Positions 25,364 to 37,582 of a stretch of DNA of 64,000 nt are shown here, one piece after another. The notes under the pieces are model-generated. The model worked only from the letters and a program-made list of their open reading frames with translations. It had not been told where the DNA came from and did not search any database. Source of the DNA: Culex pipiens pallens. Taxonomy: Eukaryota > Arthropoda > Insecta > Diptera > Culicidae. The position numbers and the translations under genes were made by a program. The stretch lies in the NCBI RefSeq assembly GCF_016801865.2, contig NC_068939.1, forward strand, positions 60,952,269 to 61,016,268. Direction: 5' to 3'. Position 1 is the first letter of the stretch. Each line of letters begins with the position of its first letter.

Positions 25364-25700
25364 TAAAGTACTGTCTATAAAATAATTCAGAAAAAAGTTG
25401 GCCTATTTTTACATTCAGATTGCTGCAGGATTGGGTCCGTGATTTCGACAATGTTGGAATAAGCAGACAACAACTTCTTTGGTTAATGTATGTACCCTTA
25501 GACAAACGTTGAGTTGCAAATTCCTAAAATAAGCATTAAAGCTATTAAAAAAAAACATTCTGTAGAAAAATAATGGACATTGTGTAGCCAACCTATGTAC
25601 ATGTTTTAAAAATAAACAAAATTTTAAAAAAATGCACTTATTTAAAAACATAACAAAACCACCATAAAATAGAAACGGCTCTCACTGTCAATCGCTTTGT
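25364..25700. other. AT-rich spacer before the 26 kb PGRP promoter
   Basis: No coding frame or repeat family recognised. It ends in the promoter block at 25702. Confidence 0.4.
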
Positions 25701-25701
25701 T

Positions 25702-25750
25702 GGAATTTCCCAGATAAGCGAAATCCACTACGTATATAACGGGGTTCCCC
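25702..25750 (+). promoter_or_regulatory. Compact immune-type promoter: kappa-B, GATA, TATA, kappa-B
   Basis: In 49 bp there are GGAATTTCCC (25702-25711), an abutting AGATAA GATA motif (25712-25717), TATATAA (25733-25739) and GGGGTTCCCC (25741-25750, also matching GGGRNNYYCC). Adjacent kappa-B and GATA sites are a known arrangement in inducible insect immune promoters. The block is 350-400 bp upstream of the ATG at 26104, leaving room for a 5' UTR. Immune induction is inferred. Confidence 0.65.
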
Positions 25751-26103
25751 ACAACCACTAACGTCTTGTTACAGGATCGAAAGTATTTTAGGGTGGCTCT
25801 CTATAATTCCATAAATCATTTTTTTTTTCAAATTATGTCTCGGTACTAAAACACTAGATTGATTTAAAATAGCTAAACAAAATCTAACTTCCCTCTATTG
25901 ACCACCCTAATGTGTAACCCATACTACTCAACTTCTGAAGAGAGATCGCCAATTTTGCATGCGACTTACAGTTCCAATCGTCAACAAGCCGCGAATGTGA
26001 TTGCATCGTGAAGTAAATCGGAGCAATGAGTTGTTACCATCATATTCGTTAAAATTCATAAAAAAAGTTATCCTAAGCTGAGCAGATAACCATAGTTTAA
26101 AAA

Positions 26104-27063
26104 ATGGCTAAAAACGACAATTGTGAGATCAGTATGGATAATCAAATTCACTCCAAAGATCAAGATGCAGAGTCAGGCATTTCCAACGAACACAGAGGTA
26201 ATAATGAGACCGTTCGACTCAAAACTGTTGCTTTAAAAAATTTTTTTTGTAGAATCAATGAGCAAAGCTGCCGAATCAAGCCCATTTGCTGGCGTTCTCG
26301 ACGTCCTTGCAAGAAACAAACCGATACTGGACGTACTATCGGTAACGTGTTTGATACTTATCATAGCCAGTATTGGAGTGGTTGTATCCTTAGTTTTCTT
26401 GTTTGGAAAATCATCCCCCCAAACAAGCACAGTTGATGATTTCACGGAAGATAACTCCGCCAGGATCGTGACACGAATAGAATGGCTTGCGCAGCCACCA
26501 AAAGAAACACTAGATCTGCTGCTACTGCCAGTTCAAAAAGTTATTATAGCACACACAGCAACAGAAGGGTGTACTACGATAGTAAACTTATTTAGTTATT
26601 TCTTTATCAGCTTAATTTTTAAGTTACGTTTTCTTTCTATCATTAGTCCCAGTGCGTGGCCATGACGAGTCGCATCCAAGGATTCCACATGGCACCGGAT
26701 TCGAAGAACTTCTCGGACATTGCGTACAACTTCCTGGTCGGAGCCGACGGAAATATCTACGAAGGTCGAGGTTGGGACAAACGAGGTGCTCATACCAGAG
26801 GATTTAACAAGGACAGTATCTGCATCGCATTCATCGGAACTTTTAACGACGAGGAAGCTTCGGAACCACAACTAAAAGCCGCCCGTCGACTGATCGCCAT
26901 GGGAGTGGAACAGGGGATGATCGACCCACGCTATCGACTGTACGGACAACGGCAACTGGCGCCGTTTTCAAGCCCTGGCAAAAAGTTGTATCAGCAGATT
27001 AAAGTATGGCCAAATTGGTCGAGCGAACTGGGACCGAGGCACTGGGAAAGTGAGATGGGATGA
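26104..27063 (+). CDS. PGRP-LC-like short transmembrane receptor 1
   Basis: The exons are 26104-26197, 26253-26581 and 26647-27063, with introns of 55 and 65 bp and consistent phases, giving 279 aa. A 57-residue N-terminal region has no RHIM-like motif; a membrane segment spans about 58-82 and a PGRP domain follows to the end. The first half of the domain has TRIEWLAQPP and VIIAHTATEGC. The second half (from SQCVAMTSR) is nearly identical to the second alternative half-domain of PGRP-LC. The amidase histidine is Gln (YGQRQ) and the cysteine is Ser (SSPG), so it is non-catalytic. Without a signalling domain it could be a decoy or dampener like fly PGRP-LF. An immune-type promoter lies upstream. 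A paralogue distinct from PGRP-LF is equally possible. Confidence 0.88.
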
Positions 27064-27086
27064 TGCTGTAATAATCTGTATAAAAA

Positions 27087-27092
27087 AATAAA
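27087..27092 (+). terminator. Poly(A) signal of the 26 kb PGRP gene
   Basis: AATAAA lies 24 bp past the stop codon, giving a very short 3' UTR. Confidence 0.6.
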
Positions 27093-28350
27093 ATAATCTC
27101 GAAAAACACACACAAAAGATTTAAAAAGATTATAGCTTAATATAATTCCATAGCAATTATACACGGAATTTTCAATTATATTTACTGGCAGGAAATTCAC
27201 TTAAACTGAATTCTGTCGATTAGAGCGTGTTCAGAGAAACTAAATCTATCATACCTTGACAAAACTAAAGCGTTATTTGACATCAACTTCAAACAAGCCG
27301 AGTTGTGGAATCTGTTATAAACAAAACAATCAACTTCATAATTGTTGTGATATAAACGAGGTGAACTAATCACAACAAAACTATTAAAACTTTATTAAAA
27401 ACTGCTTCCAAAAAATGTTAAATGTGTTCGGGCAGTGGCCTCAAAGGAAGTGATCGACGATGACTTGCTCCTCTCTCTCGATCCACGTCAGCATCGACGA
27501 GCATGACAGCTGTCACGCAGTGAGCCATCGCAGACGATTCGTGGCATCGTCAGGGTGGTCCTCCAACAATAATGTTCATAGTTCATAGCAGGGTTGTAAA
27601 AAAAAACTCAGTTCTCATCTTGCAATTTTCACTGTCAGTCTTTCCGTCACGAAATTCTCAGCAAAAAGTATTGTCGGACTCTATCTCGTGTTAACACAAC
27701 CCCGTGTGACATTCACTTTTTCTTACTCATTCCCACATTCAATATCATTCCCCAGCTATACAAAAGCGGCCACAACACAAAATTTGCCAACGCAATTTAA
27801 CGGGACATAATGCGTGGTCGGTTCAAAAATCTGAGAAAACGAAAGAATCTTCGGCGAATGTGCGTGAACGAGTAAAAGAGAACGAGTGATGGAAAAAGAA
27901 CGCTCTTGCTGGCAATCACGAGATAAAACAAGAGAACTCACAAGCTCCCAGTCACGAAATGTTCTAGCAGTGCTGGTTCTGTCAGAATCCTACTAGCTCT
28001 GTTAGAACTGTGCTAGAATCCTTCTAAGAACGCCGAGACTGGGCTTTGGTGACGGTCGCTATACCCTCTTATATTTTGGTGCAGGGAGCCATCAAATGAT
28101 AGATTTTCTATCACTCATATACAACACTGCACTGGATCATAGTGATGATTAAAAATTAAATCTAATGAAGATTTTTAATGTTAATAGAAACTGCACAGCA
28201 ATTTTATTTTCTCAAATATGTTCAACAAAATGTGCAATTAACCAAAGCGTCTGGCATGTGGACAAAATTGTCACTCAGTTTTTTCAGCACTGGCAGAAAC
28301 AATTTAAGCCTAACCGGTCGCATTTTCGATAAGCAGTTCAAAAGTAATGT
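27093..28350. other. Intergenic DNA with one short MITE
   Basis: No gene seen. A 98-bp foldback relic (27948-28045) starts CCCAGTCACGAAATGTTCTAG and ends CGCCGAGACTGGG. It is a short relative of the paired elements at 59.9-61.8 kb. Confidence 0.5.
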
Positions 28351-28356
28351 ATGAAA

Positions 28357-28600
28357 AACGAAGTTGACTTTATAACTGTCGGCCACCATTGCTAGTACCA
28401 ACCACTAGTGTCCTCCTTTTTATCTACAAGGACTTCGCCGCCCTGGGCTCCTAAGTGTATGAAAGAGTATGGCACGGAGCGACGGCGCCGAATACCCATA
28501 TTTACACAAAAAAATTAAGAGCGCCCGCCGCGGGATTCGAACCAGCGACCTCTGGATTGTGAGTCCAGTGCGCGATCCGATTGATCCACACGGGCGGGAC
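28357..28600 (-). repeat. tRNA-derived SINE
   Basis: On the minus strand a tRNA-like head (CCCGCCCGTGTGGATCAATC, anticodon-like loop CTCACAA, B box GGTTCGAATCCCG) starts at about 28599. The body runs to about 28357. The same body without the head is at 33267-33380. The acceptor and T stems are imperfect, so this is not a functional tRNA. Confidence 0.7.
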
Positions 28601-28639
28601 TCAAAAATTATGTATACAAATGTGTTTTCGCATATACCC

Positions 28640-30565
28640 GGAAATCATATCAAATATCGTCATGTTCTATACCGTTTGATAGGTAATCGAAAGACCTTTC
28701 CAACGAGTCTAAAATATTGAAGATATGGCAACCCTGTCTCAAACTATGACAACTTAAGTGATATTTATGTACTTTTTAAAGACGAATCGCATCATTCTTC
28801 TATCAATCTTGTCTAGAGGGAAGATCAGGTCGCCGTCTTTGATATGCAAAAATCATTCGCTGAATTTTAGATTGAATCATTCAACTAGAAACTACGTGTA
28901 GGTTATACAACGTGTACTAAAGTTGATCCTAACAGCAACATCAAACAGAAGGATGCCTTTATTATCGGTTGCACGATAAGAAAAGGCAAATATGGCAGTG
29001 AGTAGGTATTTGATTCTGGTATTAATGTTTTTTTTGAATAAATTGTCCTTAAAAAATTTGTAATAAATTCATTGAAAACGGTGAAATATAGTTTCCAAAA
29101 TCTTCAAGATTCTATAATTTTGGAAAGACTCTCTTCATTCCAAAACGAGCACCGGCTCCGTGGCTTAATGGTTACGGCTTCTGCCTCATAAGCAGAAGGT
29201 TCAGGGATCAAATCCCGGCCGGTACCTTTGAAATTTAGAATCAGGAATTTGAACTTTGAATATGAACAAAAACGAAAACTCACACCTCTGGACTGGTGGT
29301 CTGGGACGCTAAGCAGTCGGCCATCAGAAGGGTTACACTCTAGCAGTGAATTGATCCGTAGTTTTGAAAAATGTTATCTTCTCATATTAAATACGCGCTG
29401 ATCCCTGATTTGCCTGACGGGATTGGAAGTCTAAATATAGATCGAGTTTCCTTCAGATGCTTGCTTCTATGTTTAGGCGGGGCCGAACAATGCCCAGCGA
29501 CCTCGGAATTGGACCGCAAGGAGCTCTGTCATTCTGAAACGGGTCGTTGGAAGCAGCGCGAGGGCTATCACCACCTAATACCCGGGACTGAGATAAGTTG
29601 TATCAGCATTCGGCATATACAAAGTCTGATACAAACTATACTTTCCCATAATATCGCTACCGGTTAGCGGGTATTGGATTGGACCACACACACACACACA
29701 CTCTCTTCATTCCAAAACGACTAACTGATAAAGGTTGTGAAATTTTCTTTCGTCAATTGATGACGCAAGCAAAACGCGATAAGTTGTTTCTACGACATAA
29801 AAGTTCGCTCCAAGACGAAGGGCTGTGATCTGTGTCGAAAGACCGCTGTTTGATTTCGCATTTGGTGGCGTTAACAATCTTGGGATAAAAATAGTTTAGT
29901 TAGCGTTTTCCCTTATCTGTGTTTGTTCGATAAAGTATCAAAGCCGGATCTCACTTAAATGTAGTGTAAGCTATGTCCAGATCCATAATCCGACAAATTT
30001 TGGTTAGATAATTGAAAGACTTTCCAAACGAGTCGAAAAGGTTGAATATCTGGCAACCCTGCCTCATGTTATGATCACTTAAGTGGTAGTTATGTACTTT
30101 TTTGGATCTTACCTATCTGAACGAAAACTATGTCCGGATTCATCATCCGACCTATCGATAGTTAGGTAATCGAAAGACCTTTCCAACGAGTTAAAACATT
30201 AAAGATCTGGCATCCCTGTCTCAAGTTATGACCACTCAAGTAGTATTTATGTCCTTTTTTTAAGCCGAATCTCACTTAAATGTATGTAAACTATGTCTGG
30301 ATCCATCATCCGATCAATCGTTGGATAGGTATTTGAAAACCATCCAAACGAGTCTAAAAGATCGAAGATCTGGCAACTCTGTCAATACTTTTTGAGCTAG
30401 ATTTTAAACGAACTTAGTTAGTTCCATACCTACAACCTTGTTTTCGGCGTTCTTTGTTTCCAATAAATTTATAATACAGATGGAAATTATTTACGGACTT
30501 TTTTGTGGCCCATATTTTGTCAGGAGTGAGGAAGGCACCAACCACGTAGGTGGATTAAGTTAGTT
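28640..30565. repeat. Repeat-rich spacer upstream of the 31 kb PGRP gene
   Basis: Tandem units of about 130 bp (GGTAATCGAAAGACCTTTCC, ATCTGGCAACCCTG, GACCACTTAAGTGG) occur at 28670 and at 29940-30420, of the same family as 9110-9790. Between them lies non-repetitive DNA duplicated downstream (28783-28985 and 29701-29910 match 32720-33250) and a SINE at 29149-29699. Confidence 0.6.
29149..29699 (+). mobile_element. tRNA-derived SINE with 20-bp target duplication
   Basis: It opens with a tRNA-like head (CCGTGGCTTAATGGTTACGG, loop CTCATAA, GGGATCAAATCCC) and ends in a (CA)n tail. The word CTCTCTTCATTCCAAAACGA borders both sides (29129-29148 and 29701-29720), a perfect target-site duplication of LINE-type mobilisation. 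It interrupts a sequence found uninterrupted near 33040. Confidence 0.85.
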
Positions 30566-31063
30566 TTTCATATTAGGCTTGGATAAGATTCATCACTTCA
30601 CCAGCTGATGTTGGCGCCATTTTTTTTATCCAGTCAGCTTAGTTTCTTAGTCTTACATTTTGCGATCCATACGGTAAACGCAAAAGGTTGTTTAATTCTT
30701 TAACAAAAGATTTGAAAACATTATTTTAAACAAAATTTACTGGATTAGTTTTGAAATCATAAAATCAAGTATAGGTAAAATTAATAAACTTATACAAGTT
30801 ATAATTAGAAAAAAAACCTTAATGGGGTGTTTTGCTTAGAAGGACCAAAATAGGAAAATCTCCTTACTGTGGTGACATCAGCAAAATGTTGTCATTGGAA
30901 CTCTCATGCAAAATTATCGCACGAATCTGCGGGGGTTTACTCTAAGGACGCGATAAGAAGTTTTTCTTTTTGCGTTTATGTACGAAGTATACAACTCGCT
31001 GTTGCGATTTAATTAATATCAGTTGAGTTAGAATCGTTCTGGAGAATAGTCGTTATAACCAAT

Positions 31064-32009
31064 ATGGTGCAGCAAATTATGCCCAAACAAAGTTTTAAAG
31101 AAGCAAATGAAGAGGCGTCTGTTTCTAAATGTGTATATAATGGTATGCTTGACAAATGTCACCAAACACTCTTTCTATAACTGTAATAATCCTAGAATCA
31201 TCTTCAGAAACACCAACATCGAATACAAAGTTCATGAAAATTATACTTGTATTATCTTTAACGTCCATTGTGATCAGCCTTGCATCGATGGTGTGCGTAT
31301 TAACCCTGGCAAAGTTGGAATGTCACGGTCGAAACCAAGAGGTTCTTACGGAGGACACAGGTTGGGTTCGGTGATCACAATGCAATTGAATTTTCCATTT
31401 ATACAACTCTCATGTTTTAGCTACTTTTGCTCCTAAATCAAAAGCACTAAGGATTGTAACACGGAACGAATGGTTGGCTCAACCTCCAAGGGAAAGATTA
31501 GATGATCTGAAACTTCCAGTTAATAAAGTTATCATCTCACACACAACGACTGAGGAATGTAACAAGCAGGTAAGCCAAGTTGATCTTTAATAATTTCAAG
31601 GGCCTTATTTTTGTTCATTTTCCAGTCAGCTTGTCTCTATCGAGTTCGATTCATTCAAAATCATCACATCGGTGCTGAAAACAATGGCGATATTGGCTAC
31701 AACTTCCTAATCGGAGGGGATGGCAATGTTTACGAGGGACGTGGTTGGCTCAAGGTGGGAGCATTTGTAAGAGGTCAAAACTCTAAAAGTATTTGTATCA
31801 CCTTCATCGGAGACTATCGTCATGAGGCACCCTCGCAGGCCCAAATGGAGACGATGGATGCACTGCTGAATAGTGGAACCAAAAGTGGTCATCTGACACA
31901 AGATTACCGACTGCACGGAAGCTGCCAGTTTATGCCAACGGAAAGTCCTGGGAGATTGCTATATGCAGAGTTGAAAAAACATTCCCACTGGAGCGAAGAG
32001 TTGGATTGA
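31064..32009 (+). CDS. PGRP-LC-like short transmembrane receptor 2
   Basis: The exons are 31064-31142, 31196-31360, 31421-31569 and 31626-32009, with introns of 53, 60 and 56 bp and matching phases, giving 258 aa. A short cytoplasmic N-terminus without RHIM-like motif precedes a membrane segment (about 40-65) and a PGRP domain. That domain has TRNEWLAQPPRERLDDLKLP, VIISHTTTEEC and SACLYRVRF. The second half matches the first alternative half-domain of PGRP-LC (56349-56796) but lacks the intron found there. The third zinc ligand (LHGSCQ) and the cysteine (TESPG) are missing, so it is non-catalytic. Coding DNA is more AT-rich than PGRP-LC. The role may be decoy or co-receptor in IMD signalling. 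The first exon is inferred from phase and from its parallel with the 26 kb gene. Confidence 0.82.
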
Positions 32010-32036
32010 GAATGAAAAGTTTTTAACAATTGATTA

Positions 32037-32042
32037 AATAAA
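32037..32042 (+). terminator. Poly(A) signal of the 31 kb PGRP gene
   Basis: AATAAA lies 28 bp past the stop codon, similar to the short 3' UTR of the 26 kb paralogue. Confidence 0.6.
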
Positions 32043-32719
32043 ATATTATATAAAGGTTACAACATATTTATCTGCTTTATTTCATCAAAATTGTAGAACA
32101 CAAATTATCTCAATCGAATAGCTGAAAACAAATCCAGAACAGATAATGGCTAAAGCACGCCGGATACACAATTAGACAAAAACATACATTTCAATTATTT
32201 TTTTCTTTAATTAGCAATTGGCACACGGAAGCAAACCAGGAAACCCGCGCCGACTAACGTCAGATAAAAACACAATCAAATTAAAGTGAGGAAAATCTGG
32301 GAAAAATCTCAACCACGTGAAAAAACAAATCCGTAAAAATGTGCGACCCATAATACAGACATCAAAGCCGCAATTCCGCCTGCGGGCATATTTATAATTA
32401 ATTGCTCATTAACGCAGTATGTTGTATGCAAATAATTTGATCATTGTTCTTTGCGTGAAAAAAGGGATTTACTGGTTTTGCGGTTAACTTATGCAACTAG
32501 CGCTCTGGGCAGCAAAAGTAAAAACAACGAAATGCAATAAAAATAATTGCGAGAATAAGTATCACCAAGTTTCCAAATATAAGCCTGCATAGTGTTAAGC
32601 TAAGTCACACATCACTTACTATGCTAATACCGATTGAAATTCAAATCACACATCTTACATCACGAATACGCACTAATTAGCGGGTGTTATTCGATTGCAT
32701 GCTTTGTAAACATTAATGT
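32043..32719. other. Intergenic DNA, no gene seen
   Basis: AT-rich non-coding DNA with no recognised repeat family. Confidence 0.4.
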
Positions 32720-33250
32720 TCATAAACGAATCGTATCATTGTTCCTTCAATCTTGTCTAGAACGAATATCGGGTCGCTGTCTTTGATATGCAAAAATCTT
32801 TCGTTGAACTGAGGAGCGAATCATTCAACTGGAAACTACGTGTTAATTATACAACGTGTACTAAAGTTGAACCTAAGAGCAACATAAAATAGAAGGATTC
32901 CTTTCTTATCAGTTGCACGATAAGAAATTACATGTGCTGCAGTCATTTTTAATAAATTTTCCTTAAAAAAAATAATATTTTCAAACCATTTAGAACTTAA
33001 AAAATATTATTTTCACAACCATTTAGAACTCCACAAATCCTTCATGCTTGGATAGACACACTAACTGACAAAGATTTCGTTTTTGAAATTTTCTTTCGTC
33101 AATTGATGACGCAAGCAATTTGCGATAAGTTTTTTTTCTACGTCATGCAAGTTCGCTTGCAAGGGCGGTGATGTAAGAACGCTCTCTCATTTCGCATTTG
33201 GTGACGTTAAGAAGGTCAGGATAGACGGTATTTAGTTAGCATTTACGCCT
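32720..33250. repeat. Downstream copy of a duplicated non-coding block
   Basis: It matches 28783-28985 and 29701-29910 in order and strand: ATCTTGTCTAGA, GTCTTTGATATGCAAAAATC, TTGCACGATAAGAAA, TTTCTTTCGTCAATTGATGA and TTTCGCATTTGGTG. The two copies flank the 31 kb PGRP gene. No frame is conserved, so it may be regulatory DNA carried along in a duplication or a dispersed element. Confidence 0.65.
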
Positions 33251-33429
33251 TTCGTTTGAACGAAAAAAACGAAGTTGACTTTACAGCTGTCGGCCACCAT
33301 TGCTAATACCAACCACTAGTGTCTTCCTTTTAACTACAAGGACTTTGCCGCCCTGGACTCCTAAGTGTTTGAGTACGGCGATAAAACTGAGATAAAAAAA
33401 TGCATAGGCAAATATTATATGTCTAAATT

Positions 33430-35650
33430 TAAGCATAAGCATAAGCATAGGTGCCCGTAGTTGCTACTCCGTTATTGACCAGGACCTCCAGAAGTTAAAT
33501 CCACGAGCCATGGAAGATGAGTGTGAGCTATCTTTCCTCGCTTCGCAACTGCTCAAAGGCCCTATCATGCTGACACGGTGGGTAAGAAGGGGATTATTAT
33601 GCAACTTGCATGCACCTCGGAAATTCTTTCTGGAGGTTGTTGGGGGGACTATTCTGAGTCAGAAAAATCAACTCCCAAAATATTCTGTCGGTGAAAACTG
33701 ATTTTATCTCAATTTGAATTTAAAAAACCTAATATATCACCAAAAACCTCAAAAATACGTCTAAAATCGCGGTCTAACTCTGGACAATGATGTACATTTT
33801 CATCTAGATATCAATTTTTAGTTCACAAAATATATTCCTGACATAGTACACGTTAAATCGATCCATTACTTGAGTCCCAGCGTCATCAAGAGGTGTAAAA
33901 TATTGTTAATTCTAAAAAGAATATTTTTGATTTGCTCTGGTAACTAACCTGTCATGTCTGAATTCAAAAACTAATGTTGTAGCATCATTGTAAACGAAAT
34001 GAAGAACAATTTTGCAGAAAAAAGTATGACATTTTATCCATTTACAGTAAAATTATGTCTATTTTAGTGGGAAAATTTCTGCCAATTTTCAAAATTAACT
34101 CATTCCTGTTATAAACAGCTACTATGATCATACTCGGAAGGATGTAACAAAAAATATAATTTGGCGGTCATTCAGGGGCTGGTTACGGTGGGCATACTGA
34201 GCTAAAATTCCAAATATGAGCTTGATTGAACTTAACAGGAGCTGGCCATTTGCATTTAAATTTTTAATGAGATTTAACCCGTATAAAACATTTTTTTAAA
34301 AGTAGCTGTTTATAACAGGAATGAGTTAATTTTGAAAATTGGCAGAAATTTTCCCACTAAAATAGACATAATTTTACTGTAAATGGATAAAATGTCATAA
34401 TTTTTTCTGCAAAATTGTTCTTCATTTCGTTTACAATGATGCTACAACATTAGTTTTTGAATTCAGACATGACAGGTTAGTTACCAGAGCAAATCAAAAA
34501 TATTTTTTTTAGAATTAACAATATTTTACACCTCTTGATGACGCTGGGACTCAAGTAAGGGATCGATTTAACGTGTACTATGTCAGGAATATATTTTGTG
34601 AACTAAAAATTGATATCTAGATGAAAATGTACATCATTGTCAAGAGTTAGACCGAGATTTTAGACGTATTTTTGAGGTTTTTGGTGATATATTAGGTTTT
34701 TTAAATTCAAATTGAGATAAAATCAGTTTTCACCGACAGAATATTTTGGGAGTTGATTTTTCTGACTCAGAATAGTCCCCCCAACAACCTCCAGAAAGAA
34801 TTTCCGAGGTGCATGCAAGTTGCATAATAATCCCCTTCTTACCCACCGTGGCTGAGCAATACCCATACCGGCGCCGGCCACGACCAGTGGTAGGGTCACG
34901 GGAAAGTGGATGGGAATGTTAGTCCGATACTTGAGTGATAGAGACCGCCCAATCGACTGCACAAAGTATCACATGAGTTTTGAGGGGGTTAGTAGATGGG
35001 AATGAGGTCAGGATTCACGAGTGGCAGTGATGTGACCATGAGCATTTTGTTTATCGGTAGAAAATTTTAAATCTCAAAATTCAAAAATAGTTAATAAAAG
35101 ACGCTTTACTCGATAGTTTAATGAGTTAATACTTAAACTGCTAGTTGGAATAAATTATTACGATCAACGAATATAAACGAAAAGAAAACAGGACACCACG
35201 TAACCGATTGTAATGAAATTAAAACGTTAAGTAAAACGAACTAAACCGGCGGCGTGCCTTCCAATCAACAATGATAAAAGAAGGACTTATGAAATATAAA
35301 ATAACAAATAAATGGCTCCGAAAAACACGTTGCAGAGTTACCGCGAGGTCCCGCTACTCACAATCGAATCAAAAATTTTAAAAAAACGCGCGCTAATGGT
35401 CTATCCAAAATGTCAGCGTGTCTTTCGATAAACGATTCAATAGAAATGAGTTTTTCACCGTGAAAATTGAACACATTATTTGAAAAATAATTACACAATT
35501 TACCCGACGCCGTACCTTCTGATCAACGGTGATATAGGAAGGGCTTTTAAAATCACAAAACAATTAGGGAATACAATTAACACTATTCACTGACCAAAAA
35601 TGACACTCGTAACACGAATATTCCTGCAAGGCGTGCGCGCTGCCCCACCA
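33430..35650. mobile_element. Dispersed element, second copy, split by a Transib-like insertion
   Basis: It starts with AAGCATAAGCATAAGCATAG and TTGCTACTCCGTTATTGACC, like 15680, and continues past the insertion with AATACCCATACCGGCGCC, AATGTTAGTCCGATAC and units such as GATCAACGGTGATATAGGAA. It has no protein-coding capacity. Confidence 0.6.
33574..34850. mobile_element. Transib-like non-autonomous foldback element
   Basis: The ends are CACGGTGGGTAAGAAGGGG and its exact reverse complement, with arms of about 550 bp and a loop of about 170 bp (34130-34300). The flanks GCTGA (33569-33573) and GCTGA (34851-34855) form a 5-bp target duplication. CAC-starting ends with a CACNNTG heptamer and 5-bp duplications are features of the Transib superfamily. 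It encodes no transposase. The two frames sharing a peptide in the arms are mirror artefacts. Confidence 0.8.
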
Positions 35651-36249
35651 TCCAAATTCGGGCTACATAAAAGATTTGAAAATATTTGACTTCTAAATTA
35701 TGAACACTTTGAAAATAGTCAAAAACTCAGAAAACTTGGTGATCGGTACAAAATCAACTAAATGGCTACATCCTCAAAATTTTGAGCGAAAAAAAATGTG
35801 ATTTCACCTTTAAAATTAACTTTTAAACTTAGAAATAATCACGGCGTGGCGTGAATTTTTATTTCAGTGTTTTTTTTTTTTTTCAGGAAGCCCGTCCAAT
35901 TTCCTACAAGATTGTCTTTGACTTTTTGATACGAAGCAACGGCTTCGAGATACAGTTATTTATAAATTACATAATACAAAAATATTTAAATAATTTACGC
36001 CCTTCTCAAATGTTATTTTCGAGAAAAATTGGCTCCATATTCACAAAAATGGCACAAAATACCAGAAAAATTCCTGATTTGAGCTGGAATTGCTCAAAAT
36101 TGTATTTTTCAAAATATATATCGCAATAAATATATATCAGCTCCAACGGGGATTTGCCAAGTTGGATAATTACGGTGAGTGCTACAAAAATCATCATTTG
36201 CCAACTTTTTTCTTGTAACATTTTTTGCAATACCGAAAAAACACTTAGA

Positions 36250-37582
36250 AATAGGGTACGTTATCCATTAGTGGACCCCTTTCCTATAGTTGACCCTCTG
36301 AAGGGTTTTTGATGAAAAATTCAATAAAATCACAATTTCAAGCGTGTTGTTGTCTACAAATCTTTTATTTGGCATGTTCAGCATCATTTAAAACAATGTT
36401 GACTGACATTGAATTGTTCTTTTCGCCAAAATAAGTGTTTTGAGTTCGACATCTGAAATCAGCCATGGCGACTAGCATTTTCACAACAAAACTGCATTTA
36501 TATTTTATGATTGAATTAACCATCCAGTCATTTTTTGACTGATAATTTAACTTCAGCAAGTCGAAATAATGTAAGTTTAAGGATCTTTACTAAAATAAAG
36601 CGAAGAACTGCCATTTTCGAGCAAAAATTAGGGGGGTCCAATATAGGACAACGAAATCCAAACTTTTCCAAAAGTGGACCCCTGTTAATTTAACCTTCGA
36701 AAATGAAGAAAACTGTTTATTCAAGCAAAAGTTTCTCTAAAACATACAATAAATGCTTGTTGTTATCAACCTAAACGCATATTTTTTTCAATTATGAGTA
36801 TAAATACAGCTGTTTTCATGTTAAAAGTACCAAAAATGCTGAAGCCGTAAGAATTTATAATTAATCAAAACTATAGTTAATTGTAATTAACTGAAGCATC
36901 ATAAATGCAGTTTGAAATGATATTTTATAATAATAAATCAATAACAACACATTTTTTTTAAATAAACATGCGTGATTTTATCAGCAACTGTAAACAAATC
37001 TATTATTTAGTTTCGGTCAACCATTTATGTAATTAATATGGAAAAATTTGCATCAAGATTACTTTTTTTAATTATTTTTATGTTTATAGTGGTTTTCGAA
37101 ACGTTTTCTCTGATCTTTTTCGGAAATAAATGTTTTTAAATATCTGTTAAGTTTTTTGTTGTTTAAAGCTAAATTTGTTAACAAAACATATTTGTTTATA
37201 ATGAAAAGTGAGCTAAATCCATCTTTTATTCATTATATCTATCATTAGACCTACACCATGCATCAAAACATCAAATATCGGTTAAATTTGGTATAAAAAT
37301 AACAGTTTGCCTATAGTGGACCCGGGTCCACAATCGGATTATGGACCCGGGTCCACTATAGGAAAAGGGGGTCCATAACAAGGCAAAAAAACTTTTTTCA
37401 AATGGCTATTTTTCTGCTCAAAAACAAATAACTGATGAAACAAATAGTCAAAATTGTTCAAAAGACTTCAGATTTCAATGTTTTGTACAAAGGGTTATGA
37501 AAAAGTGCTTAAAATATTGAAAATTTGTGAAAAATGTGCTTCGGCTCTACTAGGGGGTCCACTAATGGTTAAAATACCCTAG
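36250..37582. repeat. Foldback element of 1.3 kb, AGGGTACGTTATCC end
   Basis: The left end AGGGTACGTTATCCATTAGTG and GGACCCC face the right end GGGGTCCACTAATGG and AATACCCT. The word GTGGACCC repeats inside near 36665 and 37320-37360. There is no coding frame. Confidence 0.8.

Noticed and set aside
28525..28600. tRNA gene (Val-like anticodon)
   Set aside because: The acceptor and T stems do not pair well and the head is followed by a body shared with another locus, so it is a SINE.
33510..34962. Two frames on opposite strands sharing an identical 40-residue peptide
   Set aside because: They lie in the two inverted arms of the Transib-like element, so the match is a mirror effect, not a protein family.
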